Below are positions 49,812 to 60,827 of a stretch of 64,000 nt of DNA, piece by piece (the first letter of the stretch is position 1; the number at the start of each line of letters is the position of its first letter). The notes beneath the pieces were generated by a model that did not search any database, was not told the DNA's origin, and saw nothing but the letters and a program-made list of their open reading frames with translations. The position numbers and the translations under genes are program-made. Source of the stretch: Cydia pomonella (lineage: Eukaryota > Arthropoda > Insecta > Lepidoptera > Tortricidae); assembly GCF_033807575.1 (NCBI RefSeq), contig NC_084727.1, positions 992,001 to 1,056,000 on the forward strand, in the 5' to 3' direction.

Positions 49812-52800
49812 GTAACTGAACTTTATTTCTTTTACCCCTGGAGTCCCGTGGACGCGTCGCGTTGATAGAAATGTGAACTCTAACCCCTATGGATAGGCAC
49901 AGTCTCAGTGTTGAGTTTCCTGGGCTGCGGACATATGACTTTAGCGTGGACAGCCTGCCCGATAGCGCGAGCCGAGATATCAGTCAAATGAGCCATGTTT
50001 ACAGGCTGGCCAGTGGGTGGAATGGTAACTGAACTTTTTTTCTTTTACCCCTGGAGTCCCGTGGACGCGTCGCGTTGGTAGAAATGTGAACTCTAACCCC
50101 TATGGATAGGCACAGTCTCAGTGTTGAGTTTCCTGAGCTGCGAGACGTATGACTTTAGCGTGGACAGCCTGCCCGATAGCGCGAGCCGAGATATCAGTCA
50201 AATGAGCCATGTTTACAGGCTGGCCAGTGGGTGGAATGGTAACTGAACTTTTTTCTTTAACCCCTGGAGTCCCGTGGACGCGTCGCGTTGGTAGAAATGT
50301 GAACTCTAACCCCTATGGATAGGCACAGTCTCAGTGTTGAGTTTCCTGAGCTGCGAGACATATGACTTTAGCGTGGACAGCCTGCCCGATAGCGCGAGCC
50401 GAGATATCAGTCAAATGAGCCATGTTTACAGGCTGGCCAGTGGGTGGAATGGTAATTAATTACCCTTGTAAAGGTTCGAATTTGGACCAATTAAATAATT
50501 AATTAGTCATAATCACAACCCCAAAAAAAAAAACTCGTACAGTCAGCGTCAAATACTTCGTAGCAGTCAAAGTGGCCAAATAGTTCGGTACACCATACTA
50601 AATATATGGTGTACCTAACTATTTGGCTACTTTGACTGCTACGAAATATTTGACGCTGACTGTACATTGTAAATATTTCTTGCGCCCATTACTGCTTAAT
50701 CTCTGTCTGGCCCTTGGAAAATGTAACAACCGGAGACGCCTTGTCTGTAATTTTCTGAACAAAACAGTCTGCCGATTTTTTCGGGGGAGGGACACGTCAG
50801 ATGTATGGCTATTTGTACATAACGTAAAAATAGCCATGTCAGATAAACGTACCATACAATACATATGACCATTGGCCGTGGTTTTCGACAGAAGGGTAAG
50901 CTCTTAAAGGCCACTCCAGTTGTTAAATCCTCCAAGGTTTGACCCGAAGGTTAACTAATAGAGAATGCCTTTTTTTTTTTTTTGACGAAGTGGGAATGCA
51001 TTTACGCACAGTGTGTGGGACTCGCCGCTCCTTTCCCCTCTCCTGGCAAGAGGGGGGGAGAATTGGCCCTACCCACTAAACCCACTCCGGCGTTTCACCC
51101 ACTTTGCCGTTTATGAGGGCGCACTGGGATCGATGACATTCCACCACGGCGCTCTCCGGCAGCCCCGGCTTATCGCCAAGGCACCCTCATAATGGAGGGG
51201 GGGATCAGAAACGCTTGATCCCCCTCCCCCGACAACGTCTATGGGGCCGTGCAGTGCGGGTTTGGTACCCGCTGGCCCTACTAAGGCTCGAGGCGAGCAT
51301 GGGCTCTTCGCCCTCGACCCTGCCGCCTGAACTGAATAAATAAACACTCTTACTCTCCCGGCGGCAGCGAACGAGTTTCTGGGCTATAACCGCGGTAATC
51401 GAAGTTCGCCTTTTGCAGGCATTTTTCTCTGTCACTCTAATTACGGCTTAGTGAGAGTAAAAGATAAAGATCCCCGCAATTTGCGAATTCCGGTTTTCGC
51501 GGTAGGCTCCCTGGCTTCTGTTTCTGCTGGTTTCTATATGAAACGTCAAAAATTCATCGAAAGATCAGCGCTGAAAGTAGTTTTTTCAGTATAGATGTTT
51601 ACTGTAAATTTGTTTTCATGGCTGCAGTTAAACAGTTTAATAATTTATTTATTTGAAACAACCATGCCCTGTGTACTTTTTATAATATGGTATAGTTATG
51701 TTATAGGTTACCCCAATTTGTCTATCCTATCCTATCCGTCATATAATAATATTATTCCAAAATTTGGTACAAAAGCAGAATGATCGGACAATACAAAGAC
51801 TAACCATTCTTTTGTATTATTGCAGATCAAGAACAAAAATCTCCAGTACAGCCTAAGATTATTGTAGTGCAAACACTAAAGGGCCAATCACTTTTTAACA
51901 CAGGTTGTGACAATGATAACACAGACGTACACCAAACACAGGATCCCAGACCAGTTTCGGCCGGAATCGTGGGATTAGTTAAAGATGCAAGTGGCAGGAC
52001 GCTGCCAAAACCAACCGATCAGAGGTCTAAGACTGTCGAAAATAAAAGTAGAACAGAAAATATAGAAAGTACAGCGGATCATAGAGAAATCAGGGAATTA
52101 GAAGACATATCAAATGAAAGAAACGAGAAAGAAATAGAAGGCGAAACAAACGACGTTTATTTGGGAGAAGAAGACGCATCAAATCAAGCTAATTTAGAAG
52201 AAGAAACCATAATATATCAGAGAGACGTCGAAGACATAACTAATCAAAGCAGCGTAGGCGTAGAAAACACAGCGAATGAAAACCATGTAAGCAATTTTGA
52301 AAAGGACCAACTAGAACAGACAAGCTTTTCTAAAGATCCAAGTCAAAATTTCGATGTCGAAGAAGAAAGTCAATCTGCTATTTATTCAACGACTACTAAC
52401 ACAGAAGAAACGTCAACAATAAATGCAGCTGACCCCGACATGTCTGTTAGTGAATTTACAATAATTAATATTGTAGTTGAACCAAAATCACATGGTGATG
52501 CAAATGAGAATCTTCAAATGGCTATTAATAACCCAAATCCAGGTGTTGATTCTCAAGAACATTTGAATCTCCCAGTTCCAACTGTTCCTATGAAGCTAGA
52601 AACGAATGGCAATAAACAATTATGTGAACAATTCTTCCTACATGAACAAAGCACAGCTAAAGGTCCTATAACAAATAAAAACATCGAAAATTTACTGTAC
52701 GAAGATACACAACATCAAAGTTTTTCTAAAGATAACAATAAAAATGAAAAAATAACTCTAAAAATATCAGAAAAACATAGTCAATCTTTAGATCTAGCAG

Positions 52801-55800
52801 CAATGGAAGAAAAAACCGTACAACCTTATGGTAGGACAGCAGTCAATGCTAGAGTTGACGAAACAGAACAAAAACAAGAAGTTATCCAGCGTAACCAGAT
52901 ATTTCCGGACTATATTATCCTAAAAAATATTTCAGGACAACCAGTGGACCTAAGTTCTAATTCAAGAGAACAAACAACAGTAAACCAGGTTTTAGACCTT
53001 GAATCTACAATTGAAGACTATTCTATGCAAACTAAAGTAATTGCAGAAGAGCATACAATAAATAAAACCACGGATTCAGACATTTTAACAGCAGCAAACC
53101 CAGTTACACAAAAAATAAAACCAGATGAGATTGAAAACCTTCAGGTAACACAAAAAAACTGGAAATATGATGAAGGTTCACCAAAACAAACAATTAACTT
53201 AGTAGCTTCGAAAGAATCAATGTCATATTTAGAATATTCAACAAATGAAAAGGATCTTGAAGTTATTAGAACACATGAAAGTGTTATTAATGATATAGAT
53301 GTCGATGCAAAATCGTCAGGATCAATAGCAATCACACAAAGTATTATAACTGAAGAAGAACTTTATGCACTATTGGTCCATAAAAGCGTGATAGAAGACA
53401 ACTTGCATAATATTCCAGGAGAAAACGTTTATGAAGCTACAGAAAACCCTGACGAAACCAATGTAAAATCTTGTAAAACGATTGAGTCAGACAATCCACA
53501 ATATCAAACTCTTAACGATGAAGAGAAAATAGTCGCAATACAAACGAATGTACTCCCAAAGCTTATAAGCAATTTAAAATGCATAGAAACAACATTACGT
53601 AAGACATGTGAAGAGATGAAATTGAGTGAGCAGGTAGATCAAACCAGTTTTCATGTTACGAGCAATGTTGCGTCTACAGAAAGAACGGAACAAGGAAAAG
53701 TTTCTCCTAAATCTCCCAGAATCGAAGAACGACGAGAATCAATAATTGTAACTCAACCATACTGCACTAACATATGCCAATCTCTAAAGATTATTCCTGA
53801 TACATTAAAAGGAAACATTGAAAAGCAACATTCTCTTATAACCCTGAATGTGGAAAGTGACAGGCCAAGTTTGAATTGGAGTACTCTGGTTGTGCCCGTG
53901 AAAGGAGATCCAGTCTCAAAAGATCCTCCTCCTCAAGACTATGATCCGCGAGGTACGTTGCTATCGTCCATATAGTTGGATCAAAATCGCAAGTCAAAGT
54001 GTCCTTGCATTTTGATCTTCTTCTTTTCATGTCGAGGTTCCTTTTTTTTTATACGATGGAAGCCCAATAGGCAGCGGTGTTGACAGCCCTGGCGGTCGCG
54101 TCCCTCAGATCCAGCTCCGAGCAGTGATGCGGGCATGCGGGGCACGCCAGTAGATGTGCCATGGTTTGTGTTGCAGGTACATTGAGTCGAGGAGCTACGG
54201 AGCAATCCCCATTTGGCCATATTTTGCTTGCAGCGACCAACTTGGGACCTGCATTTTGATGATATTTGTACATATGGTTCAATTAAATTTGTATCAAGCA
54301 GAAACATCTGCGGACGATGCTATTAAGCTTAGAAACAAAGGAAAAGTGAAAAAAATCAGTGTCATGGGTGGGACTTGAACCCCATCCGACGGTCGTGGGT
54401 TCAAGTCCCTCGCCGACCAGTCTGGCCTAGTGGGTAGTGACCCTGCCTATGAAGCCGATGGTCCCGGGTTCATATTCTGGGCAATTATTCGCGTGATGAG
54501 CATGGATATTTCGTCAGGTGACAAGCAAAACTCACTATATTACCACCACAAGTTCATAGCCATAATGAACCATATTGCCACTAAAATTAGGTTGATTTTT
54601 ATTTAATATATTTTTAGTAGTTAGTGACTTTTGCTTGTCACCTGACGAATTTTGCTCCTGAGTTACGGGTGTTTTCTATGTATTCAAGTATTTATATATA
54701 TATGTATTTATATATTATACATATATATCATTGTCTAAGTACCCACAACACAAGCCTTACTGAGCTGCTGCTAAGAAAGAACCCGCTTCTGCTCTACCGA
54801 CTTTCTTTAAATGGTGTATGTGAACACCCGCAAAAGCTAGAAACAACGAAAGGGTTTTTAGACGGTCTTACTTACATTGATCATAAGAATTTTTATTAAG
54901 GTAAACCGGTATCACACATAGTTTATGATTCGTAAATATTTATGTCAAATTTCCCCATTCCTCCTTCCTTATCTCTGGTACAGATCTTCGTCTTCCTACG
55001 TGTGTTACCTAGCAAAAGCTGACTTAACAAGATCTAAAACGAACTTTAATTCCAGGTTACCCACAACCAGGCTATCCAACTCAAGGTCCCCCACCACAAG
55101 GGGGTTATCCCCCCCAACCCGGCTACGGGGCCCCCTACCAACCAGGCTACCCGCCAAGCTACCCGCAGGCAGGGTACCCGGCTCCAGGCGGCTACCCAGC
55201 TCCACCCAGCTACCCGCCAGCTGCCCAGCCGCCACAAAGTAAACAATTTTTTTATCACGCAAATATATTATTAGTACATTATGATACAAGTGTGCTAAGT
55301 GGGCCATTACACACGAGGCGATATTGTGCGCGCGAGCAGTAAACGAGCGCGCAATAAGAAAGCCGATGTGGGTAATGACCAATGCACACACGTTTCATAC
55401 GACGTATTTCAACACACTTGCGAGGAAAGAACAAAACTTATAAATTAGATTTTTTTGTCAAAACAGTAAAGGTACCTACAATTTTCAAAATGGTGGCTTA
55501 CAGTTTTAACATCGAATAATTGCACCAAAGCGTGCTGGGCTTGTAGGCACTTATTCGCCAGTTCATTGAAATAAGCTACTAACACGTTTTCCAAGAAAGA
55601 CTGGGCGTTTTTGCTGATTTTCCGTTGAATAAAAGTTTCATATGCCGCCAATTATTTTTCACCCGATTTTGATGGTAAAAAGCTATCGTTCTCGGCTCTT
55701 GCCTCTATTAGTATTACGTGGTATTACTGGCAGGATCAATTTTATGTGTTCTTCATTTTCAATTCTTGAAAATGACGTGTTCGTCAATATATAAACTAAA

Positions 55801-58800
55801 AACATGCCAGACTATTCCAATTTCATAACAAATACGGAAAATAGTTGGCGCGTTATTTTTTTTTTACGCACGATTCCAATGCGCGCGCAAGGCAAAGACG
55901 CGAACGAAATCGACAAACAGCCAATTAAAAAAATGTAAAAAACTAATATTTTTGTATTTCTATTCGACGGATGGAGATCAAATCGATAAATTAAGAAGGC
56001 TCCGTTTCCATGCATATTATTTGCAATCAGTTACCTTCTTAACTGAGTCGCATAATATAATGAAAAAGCCAAAGTGTTATAATATACTGAAAAAGCACGC
56101 GTGTTTAATATCTAGGATTATGAGCCAAAAATCGGTGGAATAAAAACGTCGTTTTTAGCAAGTGTGTTGAAAAATATGTTACGAGGGTCACTCACGTATT
56201 TTAAGTCGAAAACGCTCGACATGTTTCAACTTGTTCCGTCCGTGAGTGACCCGTTGTAACATATTTAATATGTCTGTATCTCACGCAAATATGTCTGCAA
56301 ACGATGCTATAAATTAAAAAAAAAGATAGTTTATAGCCTAATATTAAATTAAATTTAAATTACTTTATTAAGACAACATATGTTCCATAAATGTGTTACT
56401 TATAGTTTATCAGTTATGTTAGTAGCAACCGTAACCTGTTAAAAAATTTAATAATTTATAAACAATAGCGACTTTGTCCGCTGACCCATTGCCCACAACA
56501 GAGGACAATTTAGCTTATTAGCTATCATGTTTAGAATGCTGTCGCTACTCCCGCGAACTCTGTCAAGCAATGAGGCCGTTTTGTTGCGCCACACGGCATC
56601 AAAACCGTCTGTGCGCGCCTCGGCGAACATGGACGATGCGCTGCAGGAACGCGGCAGTCTCAACAGCATCCTAAAAGCGTTATTGTATTGAATGCGCATT
56701 GTAAGCTCGCTGAGTACATCTATATATAGTTCGTGTCATCCACGATGCCAACCTGCGCGTGCAGGTTTGTCAAATCTAACCATTAATAATAAAACTATAG
56801 GTACTAGTCAAAGTAAGGTTCGCGACATAAAAAATAATAATATAATGGGAAATTATGCGAATGGTTAAAAAACATAATGATAAAAATAATCTGCTGGAAA
56901 ATAAATAAAGTGGGAAAATATGCGAATGGTTACAAATGATATCGGGAAAGGATGCTAGCGAGAAAAAACAAAGTGGGAAAATTTGCGAATGGCATTAGTC
57001 GCTACTTAGAAAAAACGATTTTTGGAAAATACAGTATACATCACTCCTGTTGGATACTCTTCTCGCGCACAGGTGGGGGGATATCATTCCAACACTTAGT
57101 GGCGGCGTAGCGAAATGACCCCCTGATCGCAGCCGCGCGATACTCGGGCGGTACCAGCAGCAGCGCATGGAGGGCTGCGCCGTTGCTTGTCGGACAGCGC
57201 GCGCGACGCTTGCTGAATAAATGTTTGAGATTTGTGACTGATTTTCAGGCCAGCAGAGCTCGGCGGGCTCTTTCGCAGGCGGCTGCCTGGGGGGATGTTT
57301 AGGATGCCTGGCGGCGACGGTGTGCTCGTGCTGCGCCACTTGCCTCCTCGGTCTTGCTGCTGGATCCGATGGAGAAGACAGCGGCCGGGGTGGAGGGGGC
57401 GGCGGCCGGGGTAGAGGGGGCGGCGGCCGGGGTGGAGAGAGCGGCCGGGGTGGAGAGAGCGGCGGCGGTGGGCCTGGTGGGCCCGGTGGATCCAGTGGGC
57501 CCGGGAGCGGACAACCGGGAGATCCGGGCTATAATGCGCCGCCGACGATGCCAGGTATATCCTGAAAGAACTACGCATGCACAGAGCGGACGCCATACGT
57601 TAGTACTATTATTTATTCTGTGGCCATAGCCGGGGGAGGAAACTAGAGCGTTCGGACTTTCTCGGCTCTGTTCGGCTCGGCACAACTTGACGTCCCTTTG
57701 CGTGCACAATCACAGATAAGATAATTACATGAATTTTTGACAACCCTAATGGCCGAAAGGGATAATTCCATACATTAGAAAGGGACAACATAATTCGGCC
57801 CTGAAACTTCGGCATTGTAGGAAGTTTCCTTCCTGATTTACATCATTAATATTTCACATGGACCAATTTTGGGCAATAGAGGAAGATTCCTATTCTATAG
57901 GTACATATGAAAGTTTGGTAAATAGAGAAAGATTGTAGGCATGTCCTAAAACATTACATAGGTACATTTTGTTTTGCCTCCAATTGGGATATCGTATTTA
58001 TTTCGCCCATAATGAGAAGCTCTTCAAATCTGCTAAATTTTATCCAAATCTTACGGCAAAAAAATCTCTAGCAAAAGAAAACTTGGCCCAACATCAGTCT
58101 TTTGAAAAATACTCTTTGTGATAATTTTTAATACTTAGTCTTTATTTTTACTTACACAGATTGGCCTAGGGGTAGGTACTAGGACTAGGCAACGTAGATA
58201 AATACATACAAAACACCCATGACTCAGGAAAAATCTGGACCATCGACTTCATAAGCAGGGTCACTATCCACTAGGCTAGACCGGTCGTCTAAATTCACGT
58301 CAATAACAGTCAATATTGACGTTTTATCCGAAATGAAATGTGAATTGTAAACAGTTTATTTAAGGAAGGTGGAGGTAAGGAATTAAATCTCCATATAGCA
58401 AAAAGTGTCATCAAAAAACCTTAAATAGGTGACGTTACAATGCCTAGAATACTTGACAAAAAAATCAAATCATAGACAGCGCACTTCACTCCGTCAATAA
58501 CGCCTAGTTTCTTAGCTACTCTGGAGAGATTTGGAACTATTATTTATAGCTGACAGCTGGACACTTCTACCATAAGAGATTTCACTCCTTTTAAATCCAC
58601 ACTCCATAAGTATAATCAATGCTATATCCAGTGATCACTTTCAGACATTTATAAGTGCCCTAAATGAATATTGTCATATTGATATGCAGGAGCACCAGGA
58701 TTGGGTGGAACGGGCGCACCAGGACTGCCAGGAACTGGCTCGCCGATGGATGAACCGTGGCGCGGAACTGGGGCGGCTGCACCAGGAGCGCAGGACCCCT

Positions 58801-60252
58801 GGCACGAGCCGCCGGGCGAGCAATGGCAAGCTTCAACGGGGCCCGGAGGTCTGCCGCAGGATCCCTCGCACCCGCCGCAGGATCCCTTGCACCCACCGGA
58901 GCCAACACCACCGCCACCGATTGAGCCAGAGCCCTGGGATCAGAGCGATGGTAAAAAGCCCTTTTTTTACTAGCCCATTCTTGTGTCGCACTTTTGGGTA
59001 GAGGCCTCCCTCTTTTTTAACCGACTTCAAGATTTCAAAAGAGGAGGATTTGTTTTGAATGTTTGTTACTCCATAACTCCGTCAATTCTGAACCGTTTTG
59101 AAAATTATGTTTTTGTTTGAATTTATATATATACAGATTGGTCCCGTTTTTGTCAGAACTCAGTTCTGATGATGGGATCTATGACGAATCGAGGGAACTC
59201 TTCAAATGTGAAAGGCATACATATAGTGATTTTTGTATTTTCTTTAACAAATCAAGCATTTACATTTTAAAAAGTGACATTTGATGAAGTGGAACTGCTG
59301 ATGATGATCAGAATAGTACTCTTCAACGACGCATAGTATACGTTTGGCGATTTGTTCTCTTCGCTGTGTTTGTTAAGCAAATTAGATTTTCAAGACAATT
59401 TTTTGTCAAGTTTGAGTTCTGACGATGGGGTCCATGAGGACTCGAGGGAACTCCTCAAAGCATATATATAGTGATTTTAGTATTTTCATTAACAAATCAA
59501 GTATTTACATTTGTAGAAGTGACATTTGATGAAGTGGAACTGCTGATGATGAACAGAACGGAACTATTCAATGATGCATAGTTCACGTTCAATGACGTAT
59601 CGTGAAAACGTTACGTTGTAATTGTATCGTTGTTGTAACACGGGCATTACATTTAACTCAACCAAACAATTGAAAACTGTGACATATCAATGTCATTTCG
59701 AACATCAATCGTCCGAGATAGTACTTTATGTTACAAATGTATGAACTCGTACTGAACACTAATCAATATGTAAACAGGCCCTAAGGCAAGTGTACACGCT
59801 CGTAAGGGCCTTATAAGATAAAAATTAATTATTGATTATCTCCGAAATGGAGTTAATTAGAATACCGGTGTCTTTGAGAAAGTTACTTAATTTAAGCTCA
59901 GGGATGCACCCTTGAAGTTAACGGAAATAAAAAAAAGTGGCTGTGACAGAATCGGACAGACAGACGGACATGACGAATCTATAAGGGTTCCGTTTTTTTG
60001 CCATTTGGCTACGGAACCCTAAAAAACACGGTGTATATGTAAGAAGTTGTGTTTTTATGCGTTTAATACGCTACGCCTGTCGTAATGAAGACAGAAATCG
60101 TATACGCTACGCTACGACGCTTCGTATGCGGACTTGTTTTAAGTTGTACGTGCTCGAAGTGCTCTCGTTCTACGCGCGTATTACGATACGCTTACGCGCC
60201 GTTTGCTGGGGGCCTTACGAATTATGCTTCTGTTTCAGATGATGATAACTGA
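49622..60252 (+). CDS. Uncharacterised multi-domain disordered protein gene (six exons seen)
   Basis: Exons: 49622-49811, 51826-53952, 55056-55238, 57249-57554, 58690-58950 and 60239-60252 (stop TGA). The first seen exon starts in phase 0 behind an acceptor, so at least one upstream exon is missing; every later intron is phase 1. Joined, at least 1026 residues: a Ser/Asp-rich segment, a 709-residue acidic Asn/Thr/Ser/Gln-rich region, GYP-type repeats, a seven-Cys cluster, a Gly/Arg-rich tract, a collagen-like GAPG and Pro-rich tract, and a DDDDN C-terminus. GYP repeats followed by a Cys cluster resemble CYSTM-type proteins, where the cysteines are thought to act at membranes, perhaps by acylation. 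No signal peptide or long transmembrane helix is visible. I do not recognise the protein. Exon joins are inferred from splice sites and phase. Confidence 0.75.
49909..50024 (+). pseudogene. Exon A copy 2 (frameshifted)
   Basis: Duplicate of the exon A core behind an acceptor (CTCAG) with CTAAC about 27 nt upstream, ending in AATG|GTAACT. A one-base deletion in the region of GCTGCGAGACG (here GCTGCGGACA) shifts the frame and brings in TGA, so inclusion would truncate the protein. Confidence 0.65.
50122..50238 (+). CDS. Exon A copy 3 (intact, possible alternative exon)
   Basis: 117 bp, phase 1 in and phase 1 out, behind CTCAG and followed by GTAACT. Open in the frame of exon A, encoding LSFLSCETYDFSVDS through YRLASGWN. 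Because it is symmetric it could be spliced in without changing the downstream frame, or replace part of exon A. Flanking introns would be about 96 nt. Whether it is used is unknown. Confidence 0.5.
50335..50451 (+). CDS. Exon A copy 4 (intact, possible alternative exon)
   Basis: 117 bp, phase 1-1, acceptor CTCAG, donor AATG|GTAATT. Open throughout in the exon A frame, with the few base changes seen (such as ACG to ACA for Thr) silent. Nearest copy to the long exon at 51826. Confidence 0.5.
50537..50665. mobile_element. MITE-P type 4, almost complete palindrome
   Basis: 129 bp; the arms from GTACAGTCAGCGTCAAATAC pair almost throughout, leaving a central TAAATAT. Immediately 3' of the exon A array. 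Confidence 0.85.
50971..51345 (-). mobile_element. Unclassified retroposon 3' region
   Basis: Plus strand starts with a T-run (50971-50983) then GACGAAGTGGGAATGCATTT; GC-rich with palindromic CCCCCTCC/GGAGGGGG. A poly(A) end on the minus strand is likely. Confidence 0.4.
51382..51513. mobile_element. MITE-W copy 3
   Basis: Starts GGGCTATAACCGCGGTAATC and ends GGTTTTCGCGGTAGGCTCCC; about 310 bp upstream of exon B. Confidence 0.72.
51826..53952 (+). CDS. Exon B, long acidic disordered exon (708 codons)
   Basis: Acceptor TTATTGCAG, donor CGAG|GTACGT; phase 1 both ends. The first full codons read QEQKSPVQPKIIVV. Very rich in Glu, Asn, Thr, Ser, Gln and Lys with scattered short hydrophobic runs, no membrane segment and only a few Cys. 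An open frame of this length with insect-like codon use is strong evidence for coding. It ends DPPPQDYDPRG, leading into the GYP repeats of the next exon. Probably intrinsically disordered. Confidence 0.85.
54040..54282 (-). mobile_element. LINE C-terminal fragment with poly(A) tail
   Basis: Minus strand reads PNGDCSVAPRLNVPATQTMA, HLLACPACPHHCSELDLRDA and TARAVNTAAYWASIV then stop, directly followed by poly(A) (poly-T at 54041-54050). The H-x-x-x-C-x-x-C pattern is the C-terminal zinc knuckle of non-LTR elements. In the intron after exon B. Confidence 0.75.
54415..54775 (+). mobile_element. SINE-1 split by a short TIR element
   Basis: Head GGCCTAGTGGGTAGTGACC and box B at 54460; the body is interrupted after GAGCATGGATATTT at 54512-54647 and resumes CTCCTGAGTTACGGG. 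In the intron between exons B and C. Confidence 0.78.
54512..54647 (+). mobile_element. Short TIR element (GTCAGGTGACAAGCAAAA)
   Basis: 136 bp with near-perfect 18-bp terminal inverted repeats (GTCAGGTGACAAGCAAAA and complement), inserted in SINE-1. AT-rich flank; target duplication not certain. Confidence 0.78.
55056..55238 (+). CDS. Exon C, GYP/YPP repeat exon
   Basis: Acceptor AATTCCAG, donor CAAA|GTAAAC; phase 1-1. About 60 residues made of irregular GYPxQ and GYPP/SYPP repeats (starting GYPQPGYPTQGPPPQ, ending PPAAQPPQ), as in annexin/CYSTM/rhodopsin-tail-like Pro-Tyr repeats. Such repeats are usually flexible and precede a membrane-associated Cys cluster. Confidence 0.85.
55239..57248 (+). 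other. Intron between exons C and D
   Basis: About 2 kb holding a repeat from 55265 (AGTACATTATGATACAAGTG) with a GTGTGTTGAAAAATATGTTA end near 56165, a GGGTCACTCACGTATTTTAA repeat (56180-56260, related to 16740-16790) and a minus-strand LINE fragment. Confidence 0.5.
56340..56710 (-). mobile_element. LINE C-terminal fragment in intron of plus-strand gene
   Basis: Minus strand reads RIQYNNAFRMLLRLPRSCSA, SSMFAEARTDGFDAVWR and SLLDRVRGSSDSILNMIANK. Oriented opposite to the host gene, in the intron between exons C and D. Confidence 0.75.
57249..57554 (+). CDS. Exon D, Cys cluster and Gly-rich tract
   Basis: Acceptor GATTTTCAG, donor CCAG|GTATAT; phase 1-1. Encodes SQQSSAGSFAGG, then seven Cys in GGCLGGCLGCLAATVCSCC and following residues, a short hydrophobic stretch, and a long Gly/Arg/Glu-Ser tract ending GDPGYNAPPTMP. 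The GYP-then-Cys order matches CYSTM-type modules; membrane attachment is inferred. The opposite-strand and alternate-frame ORFs here are low-complexity shadows. Confidence 0.82.
57629..57836 (+). repeat. GGGGGAGGAAACTA MITE copy 2
   Basis: CCGGGGGAGGAAACTAGAGC to GTAGGAAGTTTCCTTCCT, just downstream of exon D. Confidence 0.65.
58163..58290 (-). mobile_element. SINE-1, degraded
   Basis: Minus-strand copy with deletions between head and body, in the intron between exons D and E. Confidence 0.6.
58369..58611. repeat. Single arm of the 45.4-kb foldback
   Basis: Matches the left arm (AAATCTCCATATAGCAAAAA through CCACACTCCATA) with small deletions; about 80 bp upstream of exon E. Confidence 0.75.
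58690..58950 (+). CDS. Exon E, collagen-like and Pro-rich tract
   Basis: Acceptor ATATGCAG, donor GATG|GTAAAA; phase 1-1. Begins GAPGLGGTGAPGLPGTG, then Trp/Pro-containing sequence, QDPSHPPQDPLHPPEP repeats and PPPPIEPEPWDQSD. Same composition bias as exon D; continues the C-terminal region. Confidence 0.82.
59150..59580. repeat. Tandem duplication of about 250 bp
   Basis: TCTGATGATGGGATCTATGA to CAACGACGCATAG (59165-59335) recurs diverged at 59420-59582 (CGAGGGAACTC and GACATTTGATGAAGTGGAAC shared). In the intron between exons E and F. Confidence 0.65.
59935..60026 (+). mobile_element. GGGTTCCGT-family 3' fragment
   Basis: Same end as 43800-43918; in the intron before the terminal exon F. 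Confidence 0.65.
60239..60252 (+). CDS. Terminal exon F (DDDN and stop)
   Basis: Acceptor CTGTTTCAG followed by ATGATGATAACTGA. In phase 1 this completes an Asp and adds D, D, N and TGA, so the protein ends QSDDDDN. The phase fit and good acceptor support it; the tiny coding part makes it inferential. Untranslated sequence follows. Confidence 0.6.
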
Positions 60253-60712
60253 CATCACGATGAAGCCTAACTACTTAGGAGCTCATGTTTAAGCGGCATA
60301 CACTTCAGGTGGCTCTCCAACGAAGAGATTGAAGCTTAATATTGTTACTATACATTTCGGGTCAAATGATGGTAGCTATAACAGTTCCTTAAAAGACCTC
60401 ACTTCTTTTGGGTGACTAGGTTTCAAAAATAATTGGTGAAATATGTTTCTATCATTAACATATATGAAAGGACGGATCTTACGGGCACTAAGTATGGTGC
60501 TAGTTCAGCAGTCACTCACGAATTCGAGCTAATCGTGCAGTAACGCAACTAGTTGCGACCAACCGTGCGCGTGATGCGATGCGAACTCATCGACCAATCA
60601 CGTTGAGGCATTACACTGCACGATTGACTTGAATTCCTGTACGTGACACTGTACTCTCCCATTTTTATTGCACTTAGATATAAGTCAATGTTTGTTTCAA
60701 ATTCTAAATAAA
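60253..60712 (+). other. Probable 3' UTR with AATAAA
   Basis: No ORF of note. AATAAA occurs at 60707-60712 and would give a 3' UTR of about 460 nt. Another AATAAA near 61190, followed by a GT-rich stretch, could be an alternative end. Confidence 0.4.
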
Positions 60713-60827
60713 TTAATATGTTAAACTACGAAAAAAGCCTTTACGAACATTTTACGTGACAGAGAAAATGAACTGTCATAGTAGGGACCATCATGCGACA
60801 CCAGAGGTAGGTATAATTCCATGTACC

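Noticed and set aside
49731..50451. The 213-bp tandem units as a CRISPR-like array or satellite
   Set aside because: Units contain a coding core with splice sites in phase with the neighbouring long exon; there are no unique spacers.
57354..57709. Long alternate-frame and antisense ORFs over exon D
   Set aside because: They arise from the Gly/Arg low-complexity DNA; the exon D frame fits the splice phases on both sides.
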